Below the pieces are notes generated by a model. That model saw only the letters and a list, made by a program, of their open reading frames with translations. It was not told the DNA's origin and did no database searches. The position numbers and the translations under genes are program-made. Shown in pieces: positions 7,575-16,322 of a DNA stretch of 64,000 bases (positions are counted from its first letter, which is position 1; the number at the start of each line of letters is the position of its first letter). The stretch is from Pseudomonas sp. IB20 (GTDB lineage: Bacteria; Pseudomonadota; Gammaproteobacteria; Pseudomonadales; Pseudomonadaceae), in contig NZ_CP046103.1 of assembly GCF_009707325.1 (NCBI RefSeq), positions 1,227,810 through 1,291,809 on the forward strand. Reading direction: 5' to 3'.

Positions 7575-8294
7575 ATGAGCCACGCCGTCTCCCGTTTGCG
7601 TACTCAGCGCCTGGCGCGGGCCGTGCGGCCTTTTCTCAACCGTGGTTCGCGCGCCGAACGCTGCCCCGGCTGTCGGGTGATTCCCGAGTACTGCCTGTGT
7701 GCCTGGCGGCCGAAGGTAGAGGCGCGCTCGGCCATGTGCCTGCTGATGCACGATGTTGAGCCGATGAAACCGAGCAATACCGGCTGGCTGATCGCCGATG
7801 TGATCGAAGACACCACCGCGTTCGCCTGGTCGCGCACCGAGGTCGACCCCGAACTGTTGACCTTGCTGGCCGACCCGCAATGGCAGCCCTATATCGTGTT
7901 CCCCGGCGAATTCGTCGCGCCTGAGCGGGTCGTCGGCGAAGTCACGGTGGCGGCGGGCAAGCGCCCACTGTTTATCCTGCTGGACGGCACTTGGAGCGAA
8001 GCGCGCAAGATGTTCCGCAAAAGCCCCTACCTGGAACACTTGCCGGTGTTGAGCCTGGCGCCCGAGCAGCTGTCGCGCTATAAGCTGCGCCGCTCCAAAC
8101 GTGATGACCATTTCTGCACCGCCGAAGTCGCGGCGCTGTGCCTGGAGCTGGCCAGTGACCAAGCCGCCAGTGAAGTGCTGGATGCCTACCTCGACGTCTT
8201 CAGCACCCATTACCTGGCTGCTAAGTTCCAGTTACCGCTGGACCCGACGGACGTCGTCCATACTCGCCTTGCACCCTATATCCCGGTGCTATAA
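7575..8294 (+). CDS. tapT: DTW-domain tRNA-uridine aminocarboxypropyltransferase (TapT-like)
   Basis: 239-residue DTW-domain protein. In E. coli, TapT (YfiP) transfers the aminocarboxypropyl group of S-adenosylmethionine to uridine 47 of tRNAs (acp3U). Visible features are a zinc-type cysteine cluster near the N-terminus (CPGCRVIPEYCLC) and the DTW signature in the form LLDGTWSEARKM, then KLRRSKRDDHFCTAEVAA. Here the first DTW residue pair reads DGTW. The ATG at 7575 gives the usual N-terminus. An open frame extends upstream to 7449 but has no matching family sequence. Confidence 0.82.
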   Translation: MSHAVSRLRTQRLARAVRPFLNRGSRAERCPGCRVIPEYCLCAWRPKVEARSAMCLLMHDVEPMKPSNTGWLIADVIEDTTAFAWSRTEVDPELLTLLADPQWQPYIVFPGEFVAPERVVGEVTVAAGKRPLFILLDGTWSEARKMFRKSPYLEHLPVLSLAPEQLSRYKLRRSKRDDHFCTAEVAALCLELASDQAASEVLDAYLDVFSTHYLAAKFQLPLDPTDVVHTRLAPYIPVL

Positions 8295-8546
8295 CCACAC
8301 GACGTTTGCATGATGGCACCGTAAACCCGCGCGCCGCTAAAATGCCCACGGGCGTAGTGCTTGACCCTCTAGGCTACGCTGGGCATGCTGGGCGCCGATT
8401 GGGGCGTAACCGTGAATTTTCAGCGTCGTTGCAGGTGTTTTTGACGTTGAGCATGCCCTGTGGTGATGGCTGCCTGGCCGTTACCTTGTGTACTGGCGAA
8501 CCCTGAACCCATCAGGGCTGCCATAAAAAACAGGATCATTTAATCA

Positions 8547-9197
8547 ATGGCCACATACGAAATCCTGATAGCCGATGACCACCCGCTGTTTCGCAGCGCG
8601 CTGCATCAGGCCGTAACCCTGGGCCTTGGGCCGGACGTGCGCCTGGTCGAAGTGGCCAGCATTGCCGAGCTGGAAACCCGCCTCACCGAAAAATCCGACT
8701 GGGACCTGGTGCTGCTCGACCTGAACATGCCCGGCGCCTACGGTTTTTCCGGGCTGGTGCTGTTGCGCGGGCAATACCCGCAGATCCCGGTGGTGATGGT
8801 CTCGGCCCAGGAAGACGCTGACGTGGTGGTGCGCTCCAAGGAGTTTGGCGCCAGCGGGTTTATTCCCAAGTCCAGCTCAATGGAAGCGATCCAGAACGCC
8901 GTGCGTACCGTGCTGGATGGCGACGTGTCCTGGCCGCCGCAGGCGTTTGAAGAAATCAACGTGTCCGACGAAGCCAAGGCCGCCCGTGATGGCCTCGCCA
9001 GCCTGACGCCCCAGCAGTTTCGGGTGCTGACCATGGTCTGCGAAGGCTTGCTGAACAAGCAGATTGCCTACGAACTGAGCGTGTCAGAAGCGACCATCAA
9101 GGCCCACGTAACAGCGATCTTCCGCAAGCTGGGCGTACGGACGCGCACTCAGGCGGCGCTGCTCTTGCAACAACTTGAGTCAATTTCGCAGCATTAA
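8547..9197 (+). CDS. erdR: LuxR-type response regulator ErdR
   Basis: 216-residue response regulator. The receiver domain has the acidic pocket DDH and the phosphoacceptor aspartate in LVLLDLNMPG (residue about 58), with the conserved lysine in GFIPKSSS. The C-terminal LuxR helix-turn-helix reads LTPQQFRVLTMVCEGLLNKQ, then the recognition helix in SEATIKAHV. ErdR in P. aeruginosa and P. putida controls ethanol oxidation and acetate (acsA) metabolism and sits next to dgkA, as here. No histidine kinase gene is adjacent. Confidence 0.88.
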   Translation: MATYEILIADDHPLFRSALHQAVTLGLGPDVRLVEVASIAELETRLTEKSDWDLVLLDLNMPGAYGFSGLVLLRGQYPQIPVVMVSAQEDADVVVRSKEFGASGFIPKSSSMEAIQNAVRTVLDGDVSWPPQAFEEINVSDEAKAARDGLASLTPQQFRVLTMVCEGLLNKQIAYELSVSEATIKAHVTAIFRKLGVRTRTQAALLLQQLESISQH

Positions 9198-9272
9198 GTT
9201 GTTACTGATTCACGCTTTTTTGACTTTGCGTGATCTAGTTTCCCCACTCCTTTGGTTCAGTTGCCTACATCT

Positions 9273-9635
9273 ATGTCGCCTTTCAAGGGTCAAACCGGTA
9301 TCAAACGTATCTTCAATGCAGGGGGCTATTCCCTGGATGGCCTGCGTGCGGCTTTCACTGGCGAGGCGGCTTTCCGTCAGTTGGTGTTGCTCAACGTGAT
9401 CCTGATCCCGCTGAGCTTTTTCCTGCACGTCAGCCGGGTCGAGCGCGCTTTGCTGATCGCGGTGTGCCTGTTGGCCTTGATCGTCGAGTTGCTCAATTCG
9501 GCGGTGGAAGCGGCCATCGACCGGATTTCCCTCGACCTGCACCCACTGTCGAAAAACGCCAAGGACATGGGCAGCGCCGCGCAATTCGTCGCGCTGACCA
9601 TGATCACCCTGGTGTGGGCCGTGATTCTGATCTGA
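9273..9635 (+). CDS. dgkA: Diacylglycerol kinase
   Basis: Small integral-membrane kinase of 120 residues that phosphorylates diacylglycerol to phosphatidic acid, recycling lipid from osmoregulated glucan and LPS modification. Three membrane helices are visible (about residues 36-52, 58-75 and 98-118) and the family signature around VELLNSAVEAAIDRI is intact, with the catalytic glutamates. The ATG at 9273 gives the common MSPFKG start; an upstream GTG-type start would add only seven residues. It is convergent with finR, three bases apart. opgD at 21817 makes a periplasmic glucan protein in the same lipid-recycling context. Confidence 0.93.
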   Translation: MSPFKGQTGIKRIFNAGGYSLDGLRAAFTGEAAFRQLVLLNVILIPLSFFLHVSRVERALLIAVCLLALIVELLNSAVEAAIDRISLDLHPLSKNAKDMGSAAQFVALTMITLVWAVILI

Positions 9636-9638
9636 GGA

Positions 9639-10565
9639 TCAGGCGATGCTCGGCAGCACGATCTCGTCGCTGCGCTGAACCCCGGCGGTGAAGGCGCGGC
9701 ACAGCTCCAGAAACTCGCGCATCGCCGAGGTCTGGTACTTCTGCTTATGCCAGATGAAGTAGAACTGTCGCGCCAGGTCCAGGTCCGGGGTTTCCACCGG
9801 TACCAAGCTGCCACGGCGGAACGCATCGCGCAGCGCTAGCCTGGAAATACAGCCAATCCCCAACCCCGATTCCACGGCACGTTTGATCGCCTCGGTGTGC
9901 TCCAGCTCGAGGCGGATATTCAGCGCGCTGCGGTGATGCCGCATGGCCTGGTCAAAGGTCAGGCGCGTGCCGGAACCTTGCTCGCGCAGGATCCACGCTT
10001 CGTGGGTCAGCTCTTCCATGGTCGCCACGCCGCGCTTGGCCAAGTGATGCTGCGGTGCGCAAAACACCACCAGTTCGTCTTCCACCCAGGTTTGCACCTC
10101 GATGTCCGGGTGGCTGCAGTCGCCTTCGATTAGACCCAAGTCAATTTCGTAGTGCGCCACTTGGTGCACGATATGTGCAGTGTTCTGCACATGCAGCTTC
10201 ACCTGGCTTTCGGGGTGCTGCTGCATAAAGCTGCCGATCAGCAGCGTCGCCAAGTAATTGCCGATGGTCAGGGTGGCGCCGACCGCCAGGGAACCGAAGC
10301 CGGACTTGCCGTTAAGCAGGTCTTCGATCTCCTTGGCCTGGTCCAGCAGCGCCACGGCCTGGGGCAACAGCTGATGGCCGAGGGCGTTGAGGCTAAGGCG
10401 TTTGCCCGCGCGGTCGAATAATTGGCAGCTGGATTGACGCTCCAGCTCGGTAATCGAGGTGCTGGCGGCGGATTGAGATAAGGCCAGAAGGCCAGCAGCG
10501 CGGGAGACGCTTTCCTGCTGGGCGACGGCGACGAAGACTTGCAGTTGACGGAGAGTAAATCGCAT
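9639..10565 (-). CDS. finR: LysR-family regulator FinR
   Basis: 308-residue LysR-type regulator. The winged helix-turn-helix is N-terminal (FTLRQLQVFVAVAQQESVSRAA, then SQSAASTSITELE) and is followed by a LysR substrate-binding domain. It is divergent from the ferredoxin-NADP reductase gene, the arrangement of finR-fpr in P. putida and P. aeruginosa, where FinR activates fpr under superoxide or iron stress. The chosen ATG at 10565 starts at the conserved MRFTLRQLQ; an upstream in-frame start would add 25 residues with no family match. Effector not evident from sequence. Confidence 0.87.
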   Translation of the reverse strand: MRFTLRQLQVFVAVAQQESVSRAAGLLALSQSAASTSITELERQSSCQLFDRAGKRLSLNALGHQLLPQAVALLDQAKEIEDLLNGKSGFGSLAVGATLTIGNYLATLLIGSFMQQHPESQVKLHVQNTAHIVHQVAHYEIDLGLIEGDCSHPDIEVQTWVEDELVVFCAPQHHLAKRGVATMEELTHEAWILREQGSGTRLTFDQAMRHHRSALNIRLELEHTEAIKRAVESGLGIGCISRLALRDAFRRGSLVPVETPDLDLARQFYFIWHKQKYQTSAMREFLELCRAFTAGVQRSDEIVLPSIA

Positions 10566-10590
10566 ATCGATATAACCGATAACCCTTATC
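10564..10590. promoter_or_regulatory. Probable FinR/LysR operator in the finR-fpr intergenic region
   Basis: Two palindromes lie side by side: ATATCGATAT (10564-10573), touching the finR start codon, and GATAA-CCC-TTATC (10578-10590). LysR proteins bind such dyads between divergent genes. Another imperfect dyad, TGTGCAATTGCGCAC, lies at about 10634-10648 nearer to fpr. Binding is inferred. Confidence 0.5.
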
Positions 10591-10689
10591 TTAATAATCC
10601 AGTTAACAGATATTGTCGCCGCCATTAGAATGCTGTGCAATTGCGCACTTCAATTTTGGCGCAGACCCATTTCCAGGAGTTCCCCGTAC

Positions 10690-11469
10690 ATGAGCAACAT
10701 GAACCACGAGCGTGTCCTCAGTGTTCATCACTGGAACGACACTCTGTTCAGCTTCAAGTGCACCCGCGACCCGGGCTTGCGCTTCGAGAACGGTCAGTTC
10801 GTGATGATCGGCCTGCAACAGCCTAATGGCCGCCCTCTCATGCGCGCTTACTCCATTGCCAGCCCGAACTGGGAAGAGCATCTGGAGTTCTTCAGCATCA
10901 AGGTGCCCGATGGCCCGCTGACTTCCCAATTGCAGCACTTGAAGGAAGGCGACGAGATCATCATCAGCAAAAAACCGACAGGCACCTTGGTGCTTGACGA
11001 TTTGAAGCCGGGCAAACACCTGTACCTGCTCAGCACGGGTACTGGCCTCGCTCCATTCATGAGCGTGATCCAGGACCCGGAAACCTACGAGCGTTTCGAA
11101 AAAGTGATCCTGTGCCATGGCGTGCGTTACGTCAACGAAGTCGCCTACCGCGAATTCATCACCGAGCACCTGCCGCAGAACGAGTTCTTCGGCGAGGCCC
11201 TGCGTGACAAGTTGATCTACTACCCGACCGTGACCCGCGAGCCGTTCGAAAACGAAGGCCGCCTGACCGACCTGATGCGCAGCGGCAAGCTGTTCAGCGA
11301 CATTGGCCTGCCACCGATCAACCCCGAGGACGACCGCGCCATGCTGTGCGGCAGCCCAAGCATGTTGGACGAAACCAGCGAAGTGTTGAACAGCTTCGGC
11401 CTGAAAGTTTCGCCCCGTATGCGTGAGCCGGGTGATTATCTGATCGAGCGTGCGTTCGTCGAGAAATAA
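10690..11469 (+). CDS. fpr: Ferredoxin-NADP(+) reductase
   Basis: 259-residue FAD enzyme moving electrons between NADPH and ferredoxin or flavodoxin, used for iron-sulfur cluster supply and oxidative-stress defence. The FAD-binding motif RAYSIASP (about residues 51-58), the NADP-binding STGTGLAPFMSVI segment and the C-terminal ERAFVEK ending typical of bacterial class I subclass FPRs are all present. The ATG follows CAGGAG with good spacing. It is divergent from finR and is the expected target of that regulator. Confidence 0.95.
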   Translation: MSNMNHERVLSVHHWNDTLFSFKCTRDPGLRFENGQFVMIGLQQPNGRPLMRAYSIASPNWEEHLEFFSIKVPDGPLTSQLQHLKEGDEIIISKKPTGTLVLDDLKPGKHLYLLSTGTGLAPFMSVIQDPETYERFEKVILCHGVRYVNEVAYREFITEHLPQNEFFGEALRDKLIYYPTVTREPFENEGRLTDLMRSGKLFSDIGLPPINPEDDRAMLCGSPSMLDETSEVLNSFGLKVSPRMREPGDYLIERAFVEK

Positions 11470-11486
11470 CCGCCGATCCAAATGAA

Positions 11487-11604
11487 TGTGGGAGCTGGCT
11501 TGTGTGGGAGCTGGCTTGCCTGCGATAGCGTCACCTCGGTTCTACTGAATGACCGAGGTGTCTGCATCGTAGGCAAGCCAGCTCCCAGACAAGCAGCTCC
11601 CACA
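11487..11604. repeat. REP pair downstream of fpr
   Basis: GTGGGAGCTGGCTTG at 11489 and again at 11505 is followed, after a small internal hairpin (CACCTCGG/CCGAGGTG), by the inverted CAAGCCAGCTCCCA. This is the inverted-pair arrangement of Pseudomonas REP elements. It lies between two convergent genes and may also terminate transcription. Confidence 0.88.
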
Positions 11605-11618
11605 TTTGTTTTCGACGT

Positions 11619-12314
11619 TTACTTGGCCGGAATGACTTCCAGCACGCAAATCATCCCGGCTTCCGGATAGTGCCACCGCACATCCACATCCCAGAACTGC
11701 GCACCATATTCACGCTCCGGCCCCGGCGTTTGATACGCCGGCCGTGGATCCTGCGCCAGACACTGTTCGATCAACGCCACCAATGGTTCGTCAAGGCGCT
11801 GCGCATGGCCCTGTGCCTGTTGCAGGGCGGTCTTCAGCCACTGCACAGGAATCAGCTGTGGCGCACTGTTGGCGATGCTGTTGGTGGCGGTGTCAATGAT
11901 GTCTGCGTACGGCACATACGGCTTGATATCCAGCACTGGCGTGCCATCCAGCAGGTCAATCCCGGAAATCCACAGCCGCCCCGGTTCGACCTTGTCCAGC
12001 TTGACCACTGACTGGCCAATGCCGTTGGGCCGATGAGTGGCGCGGGTGGCAAACACGCCCATGGACGTGTTGCCGCCTAACCGTGGCGGCCGCACTTTCA
12101 AGCGTGGTTTGTCTTCCAAGGCCTGGTGGAACAGAAACAGCAACCACACATGGCTGACCTGCTCCAGGCCCTGCACCGCCTCACCTTGGTCGAACGGCGC
12201 CACCAGTTCCAGCACGCCACGGGCGGCCGGTGCCAGTTGGGGCTGGCGTGGGATGGCGAACTTCTCCTTGAAGCAGGAGCGCACGAAACCGACGGGCGAG
12301 ACGTGGTAACTCAT
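11619..12314 (-). CDS. trmO: tRNA (N6-threonylcarbamoyladenosine(37)-N6)-methyltransferase TrmO
   Basis: 231-residue TsaA/YaeB-family methyltransferase that methylates t6A37 to m6t6A in tRNA-Thr using S-adenosylmethionine. Family features are the start VSPVGFVRSCFKEKF, the SHVWLLFLFH segment, the conserved RATHRPNGIGQS motif and GIDLLDGTPVLDIKPYVPYAD. Length matches the long bacterial form with the C-terminal helical domain. Four bases separate it from the upstream YehS-like gene, so both are probably cotranscribed. Functionally it acts after the TsaB pathway, whose gene lies at 46147. Confidence 0.92.
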   Translation of the reverse strand: MSYHVSPVGFVRSCFKEKFAIPRQPQLAPAARGVLELVAPFDQGEAVQGLEQVSHVWLLFLFHQALEDKPRLKVRPPRLGGNTSMGVFATRATHRPNGIGQSVVKLDKVEPGRLWISGIDLLDGTPVLDIKPYVPYADIIDTATNSIANSAPQLIPVQWLKTALQQAQGHAQRLDEPLVALIEQCLAQDPRPAYQTPGPEREYGAQFWDVDVRWHYPEAGMICVLEVIPAK

Positions 12315-12317
12315 GGC

Positions 12318-12779
12318 TTACGCACGAACCCGCAGGGTCAGGCCCTTGAGGAAGTTACGCAGCAACTGGTCGCCACAGGTGCGGTAGTTGGTGTGGCCGA
12401 ACTTGCGGAACAGTGCGCTCAGCTCAGGCTTGGACACTGGGAACTCGGCAGCCTTGAGGATCGCGTGCATGTCGTCTTCCTTCAGTTCGAAGGCCACGCG
12501 CAGCTTCTTGAGGATGATGTTGTTGGTCACCGGGGTTTCGATCGGCTGTGGCGCACGGCTTTCGTCTTTGCCGCGCTTGAAGATCACCAGGCCATCGAGG
12601 AAGTGGGCCATGACGTCATCCGGGCAGAACACAAAGCCTTCTTCCTCGTCTTTCTTGAGGTAAGTCAGCAGGTCTTCCTTGGTCACGTCCATGCCGCCGA
12701 GCTTGATGATCTCGACCATCTTGTTGTCGCTGATGTCGAGCATGTAGCGCACGCTACGCAGTACGTCGTTGTGAATCAT
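12318..12779 (-). CDS. DUF1456 (YehS-like) protein
   Basis: 153-residue cytoplasmic protein made of two tandem DUF1456 units, each with the pattern (M)IHNDVLRSVRYMLDISDNKM / NNIILKKLRVAFELKEDDM. It is conserved in gammaproteobacteria and has no assigned function. An ATG at 12779 follows CAGGAT at suitable distance; an upstream TTG would add three residues. It precedes trmO by three bases. Confidence 0.82.
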   Translation of the reverse strand: MIHNDVLRSVRYMLDISDNKMVEIIKLGGMDVTKEDLLTYLKKDEEEGFVFCPDDVMAHFLDGLVIFKRGKDESRAPQPIETPVTNNIILKKLRVAFELKEDDMHAILKAAEFPVSKPELSALFRKFGHTNYRTCGDQLLRNFLKGLTLRVRA

Positions 12780-12806
12780 GGTGGGCAATCCTGGTATTCA
12801 ACTGAA

Positions 12807-12830
12807 GACACCGCCTAATCAGGCGGTGTC
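12807..12830 (-). terminator. Stem-loop after the pseudouridine-synthase-like gene
   Basis: Perfect 10-base inverted repeat GACACCGCCT/AGGCGGTGTC with an AATC loop, placed between the 3' end of the gene at 12848 and the start of the YehS-like gene. The T tract on the minus strand is weak, so it may attenuate rather than fully stop transcription. Confidence 0.6.
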
Positions 12831-12847
12831 GAGAAAAGGGGAACGGC

Positions 12848-13558
12848 TTAGAACTTCTCTTTGCCGGACAGGTAACGCCATTGGCCGACCGGCACTTTGC
12901 CGATGGACACCCCGCCAATGCGGATGCGGCGGATGGCGATGACTTTCAAGCCGACGGCTTCGCAGAACAGGGCAATCACGCCCGGTTGCGGGTTCTTCAT
13001 CGCAAAGCGCAGGCGGTTTTCGTTCTGCCAGCTAGCCTTTACGGCCGGCAGCTCCTTACCTTTGTAGGTCAGGCCGTGGTTCAGGCGATTGAGGCCGTGG
13101 GCAACCATGTCGCCTTCAACCTCCACCACGTATTCCTGCTCGATCTTGGCGGCATCGGCGGTCAACTTGCGCAGAATCTTCCAGTCCTGGGTGAACACCA
13201 GCAGGCCGCTGGCCTTGGCTTGCAGGTCGGCACTGGCGGTCAGGCGCAGGAAGTGGCCTTTAAGCGGGCGTTTGCTGAAGCGGTGTTCTTCGGACAAGGT
13301 TTCTGCGCTGATCGAGGCCATCGCCGTTTCGGCATCCACACCCACCGGCGCGTGCAGCAGAATGGTTACCGACTCCGGCGCAGTGGCTTTCGCCTCTGGG
13401 TCCAGCTCGACCTTCTGGGTGGTGACCTTGAACTGCGGCTCGTCGATCACTTCTCCGTCCACCGAGACCCAGCCGCCTTCGATAAACAGCTCAGCCTCCC
13501 GACGGGAGCAACCGACCAGTTCGATAAGGCGTTTGGAGAGGCGTATGGGGTCAGTCAT
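12848..13558 (-). CDS. S4-domain RsuA-family protein, degenerate pseudouridine synthase
   Basis: 236-residue protein with an N-terminal S4 RNA-binding domain (RLSKRLIELVGCSRREAELFI...) and a pseudouridine-synthase fold of the RsuA/RluF family ending GKVPVGQWRYLS. Normally the catalytic aspartate lies in a GRLDxxTxGLLLxT motif and a QIRRM motif follows. Here the first reads TASADLQAKASGLLVFTQD, without the arginine and with two extra residues between the aspartate and the glycine, and the second reads PGVIALFCEAVG. Either the family has a shifted active site or the protein has become an RNA binder. Pseudomonas annotations usually call it an rRNA pseudouridine synthase; the sequence here does not prove activity. 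Confidence 0.75.
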   Translation of the reverse strand: MTDPIRLSKRLIELVGCSRREAELFIEGGWVSVDGEVIDEPQFKVTTQKVELDPEAKATAPESVTILLHAPVGVDAETAMASISAETLSEEHRFSKRPLKGHFLRLTASADLQAKASGLLVFTQDWKILRKLTADAAKIEQEYVVEVEGDMVAHGLNRLNHGLTYKGKELPAVKASWQNENRLRFAMKNPQPGVIALFCEAVGLKVIAIRRIRIGGVSIGKVPVGQWRYLSGKEKF

Positions 13559-13640
13559 GACAAGGGCCGTAACAAAAGGGGGCGGCTATTGTACCTGCCT
13601 GGCGCCGGTTAATCCCGGCCCTATTTCAGCAGGGTGGCTT

Positions 13641-13781
13641 TTTGTGGGCGCTGGCTTGCCTGCGATGGCATCACCTCGGTCTACCTGAGCTACCGCGTCG
13701 CCCGCACGCCGCCGCGATGGCATCACCTCGGTCTACCTGAGCTACCGCGTCGCCCGCATCGCAGGCAAGCCAGCTCCCACA
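13641..13781. repeat. REP pair with a duplicated 45-bp centre
   Basis: Inverted REP arms (GTGGGCGCTGGCTTGCCTGCGAT at the left, ATCGCAGGCAAGCCAGCTCCCAC at the right) enclose two identical 45-base copies, 13662-13706 and 13714-13758, period 52. The right half overlaps the 3' end of the acetyltransferase gene and encodes its last residues. Confidence 0.88.
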
Positions 13782-14230
13782 GATGTGCGCAAACGCATAT
13801 GCAGCAGCGGGTACGGCTGGCCCAGGCCGTCATGCTCCGCGCGGCCGATTACCTCGAAGCCCTGCTTGAAGTAAAAGCCCAGGGCCTGCGGGTTCTGTTC
13901 ATTAACGTCCAGCTGGTCGGCGTTCATGTGCTCGATCGCATAACGCAGCAGTTGCTGGCCCAGGCCCTGGCCGCGGTGCTGCGGGTCGATAAACAGCATT
14001 TCGACTTTGCCCGCTGCCACCCCGGCAAACCCGGTGATGCGTTGGCGTGCGTCCTTGGTGCAGATCAGCATCACCGAATCCAGGTAACGCGTCAGCACCA
14101 GCTCTTTGAGCAGGACGATGTAGCTGTCCGGCAAGAAATCGTGGGTTGCCCGCACCGAGTCTTCCCAGAGTTGCGCCAAGTGCGCGAAGTCGCTGATTTT
14201 GGGTGTGTGGATGACCGAAAGCTGACGCAT
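13742..14230 (-). CDS. GNAT-family N-acetyltransferase with a REP-encoded C-terminus
   Basis: 162-residue GNAT acetyltransferase (YjaB-like). The acetyl-CoA binding loop is visible in FIDPQHRGQGLGQQLLRYAIEH (the R/QxxGxG/A motif), preceded by the beta strand GKVEMLF and followed by DVNEQNPQALGFYFKQGFEVIGR. The natural end of the fold is near PYPLLHMRL. The last 13 residues, SVGAGLPAMRATR, are translated from the REP element and are not expected in homologues. The acceptor substrate is unknown. Confidence 0.82.
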   Translation of the reverse strand: MRQLSVIHTPKISDFAHLAQLWEDSVRATHDFLPDSYIVLLKELVLTRYLDSVMLICTKDARQRITGFAGVAAGKVEMLFIDPQHRGQGLGQQLLRYAIEHMNADQLDVNEQNPQALGFYFKQGFEVIGRAEHDGLGQPYPLLHMRLRTSVGAGLPAMRATR

Positions 14231-14279
14231 GCCCGCTGCCCCTTGCCTAGATCTTCGCCAATGGGCAAACGATAGACCT

Positions 14280-14328
14280 AAAAAAGCCCCGCATCTTGTC
14301 CAGAGGCGGGGCTTTTGTATTTTTTTTA
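14280..14328. terminator. Bidirectional terminator between the acetyltransferase and rimO
   Basis: AAAAAAGCCCCGC pairs with GCGGGGCTTTTG, and a long T run follows on the plus strand with its complement on the minus strand. It should end rimO transcription (minus strand). Confidence 0.85.
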
Positions 14329-14342
14329 CACGCCAGTGACGA

Positions 14343-15668
14343 TCAGTCGCGCTTTTGCGCCCACAGGTCGTATTCGTCGGCGTCAGTTACCGTGCACCAG
14401 ACCTTGTCGCCCGGCTTCAGACCACTGGCATCGTCGATAAACACGTTACCGTCGATCTCCGGCGCATCGAAGAAGCAGCGGCCTACGGCGCCTTGCTCGT
14501 CGACTTCGTCGATCAGCACTTCGATCTCCCGACCAATGCGCAGTTGCAGGCGTGCCGAGCTGATGGCCTGTTGGTGCGCCATGAAACGCTCCCAACGGTC
14601 TTGCTTGACGTCGTCCGCAACGACGGCAGCGTCCAGCAGGTTAGCCGGAGCGCCTTCCACCGGCGAGTACTGGAAGCAACCGACACGGTCCAGTTGCGCT
14701 TCGGTCAGCCAGTCCAGCAGGTACTGGAAGTCTTCTTCGGTCTCGCCAGGGAAGCCGACGATGAAGGTGGAGCGGATGATCAGGTCCGGGCAGATCTCGC
14801 GCCAGTTCTTGATACGCGCCAGGGTCTTGTCTTCGAAGGCCGGGCGTTTCATGGCCTTGAGGATTTTCGGGCTAGCGTGCTGGAACGGGATGTCCAAGTA
14901 CGGCAGGATCTTGCCGGCGGCCATCAACGGGATCAGCTCGTCCACGTGCGGGTACGGGTAAACGTAGTGCAGGCGCACCCACACGCCCAGGCTGCTCAAG
15001 GCTTCGCAGAGTTCGGTCATGCGGGTTTTCACCGGCGCGCCGTTCCAGAAACCGGTGCGGTACTTCACGTCGACGCCATAGGCGCTGGTGTCCTGGGAGA
15101 TCACCAACAGCTCTTTCACGCCGGATTTAACCAGGCGCTGAGCCTCGTCCAGCACATCACCCACCGGGCGGCTGACCAGCTTGCCGCGCATCGACGGGAT
15201 GATGCAGAAGCTGCAGCTGTGGTTGCAGCCTTCGGAAATTTTCAGGTACGCGTAGTGGCGCGGCGTCAGCTTGATGCCTTGCGGCGGCACCAGGTCGATC
15301 AGCGGGTTGTGGTCCTGGCGCGGCGGCACCACTTGATGCACGGCATTGACCACCTGCTCGTACTGCTGCGGGCCGGTCACGGCCAGTACGCTTGGGTGCA
15401 CGTTGCGGATAGCGCCTTCTTCCACGCCCATGCAGCCGGTGACGATGACCTTGCCGTTTTCCTTGATGGCTTCGCCAATCACTTCCAGCGACTCAGCCTT
15501 GGCCGAGTCGATGAAGCCACAGGTGTTGACCACCACCACGTCGGCGTCCTGGTACGTGGACACGACGTCATAGCCTTCCATACGCAATTGCGTGAGGATG
15601 CGCTCGGAGTCGACCAGAGCCTTTGGGCACCCTAGCGATACAAACCCTACACGCGGATTATTACTCAT
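14343..15668 (-). CDS. rimO: Ribosomal protein uS12 methylthiotransferase RimO, replaced 5' end
   Basis: 441-residue radical-SAM methylthiotransferase that adds a methylthio group to aspartate 88 of ribosomal protein S12. The N-terminal UPF0004 domain carries its cluster cysteines ([25 protein letters not shown]), the radical-SAM motif CNHSCSFC is intact, and a C-terminal TRAM domain is present. The N-terminus [15 protein letters not shown] differs from the usual fluorescens-group start [19 protein letters not shown]. That native version is found as a detached fragment at 17503-17592. The working gene therefore uses a replaced start, apparently supplied by an integrating element. It is still full-length and in frame. 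Confidence 0.95.
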   Translation of the reverse strand: MSNNPRVGFVSLGCPKALVDSERILTQLRMEGYDVVSTYQDADVVVVNTCGFIDSAKAESLEVIGEAIKENGKVIVTGCMGVEEGAIRNVHPSVLAVTGPQQYEQVVNAVHQVVPPRQDHNPLIDLVPPQGIKLTPRHYAYLKISEGCNHSCSFCIIPSMRGKLVSRPVGDVLDEAQRLVKSGVKELLVISQDTSAYGVDVKYRTGFWNGAPVKTRMTELCEALSSLGVWVRLHYVYPYPHVDELIPLMAAGKILPYLDIPFQHASPKILKAMKRPAFEDKTLARIKNWREICPDLIIRSTFIVGFPGETEEDFQYLLDWLTEAQLDRVGCFQYSPVEGAPANLLDAAVVADDVKQDRWERFMAHQQAISSARLQLRIGREIEVLIDEVDEQGAVGRCFFDAPEIDGNVFIDDASGLKPGDKVWCTVTDADEYDLWAQKRD

Positions 15669-15695
15669 ATACTCACAGCCTGCAGGGTTCGCCCT

Positions 15696-15843
15696 TATTG
15701 AATGACGCCGCCGGCTAGAAGGGCAGGGCAGCGGATGGGCACTTGGTGTGCCTCTGATCAAAAAGTGCCCAATTCTAGCGACGGGCAACGCACTTGACCA
15801 GCTTTATGCAGGGAAATGCGACGAGTGCTGCGCTATGCTTCGC
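15696..15843. repeat. Copy 1 of the 148-bp rimO-kup intergenic repeat
   Basis: Identical over all 148 bases to 17605-17752 and, from its base 28 on, nearly identical to 17772-17897. It contains AAAAGTGCCCAATTCTAG and the leader normally found upstream of kup. With copy 2 it forms a perfect direct repeat flanking 1.76 kb of phage-derived and rimO-remnant DNA. Confidence 0.95.
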
Positions 15844-16322
15844 CCCCAGCAGTTTCGCGAGCTGGCCGCGATCCTGGCCAACCCGCTGCCGCTGAACCTG
15901 CGTCACGTCGACCTGCGCGCCGTCCTGGTCGAGATCGGCCAGCACACCGGCTTGCGCTTTCGCGTCCCGGAGCAGCCGTATGCCAGCGTTAAGGCGCCAT
16001 TTTTCTACAGCCTGGCCGCCGGCTATCAAGCCATGGACAGCCTGGCCCGGGTTTTCAATATCCCGACTTCATCTGGCAGCAGCAGGGTGACGGTGAAGTG
16101 TTCGTGGGCAGTTGGGCTGACAGCTTCTTTGGCGTTCGCTCGCCGCTGCAGCTGCCGGTGGAACTGTTCGACGATTACCAGGGCAACCAAAGCGCGATGA
16201 TTGCAGCCCTTCCCGGGTTGCGACCAGGTGCAACGATCAACCACGGCGAGCGCATCACCAGTGTGGCGCTCATCGACAACCAGATGGCCATCCGATGGAC
16301 GACGCAATCCGCCGCAGCGTAG
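15844..16322 (+). pseudogene. Remnant of a phage tail hub-like gene
   Basis: Reading begins directly after copy 1 of the 148-bp repeat (an in-frame ATG at 15835 is inside the repeat) and gives FRELAAILANPLPLNLRHVD and further coding sequence. At about 16070 the frame shifts, after ARVFNIP, and continues as DFIWQQQGDGEVFVGSWADS and so on to a TAG at 16320-16322. The two halves look like one protein split by an indel. It resembles baseplate/tail hub proteins of Mu-like myophages, an assignment made only by general resemblance and by the spike-like gene that follows. Upstream part of the gene missing. Confidence 0.5.

Noticed and set aside
14355..15635. 426-codon plus-strand open frame opposite rimO
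   Set aside because: Antisense shadow of the radical-SAM gene, with no family resemblance.
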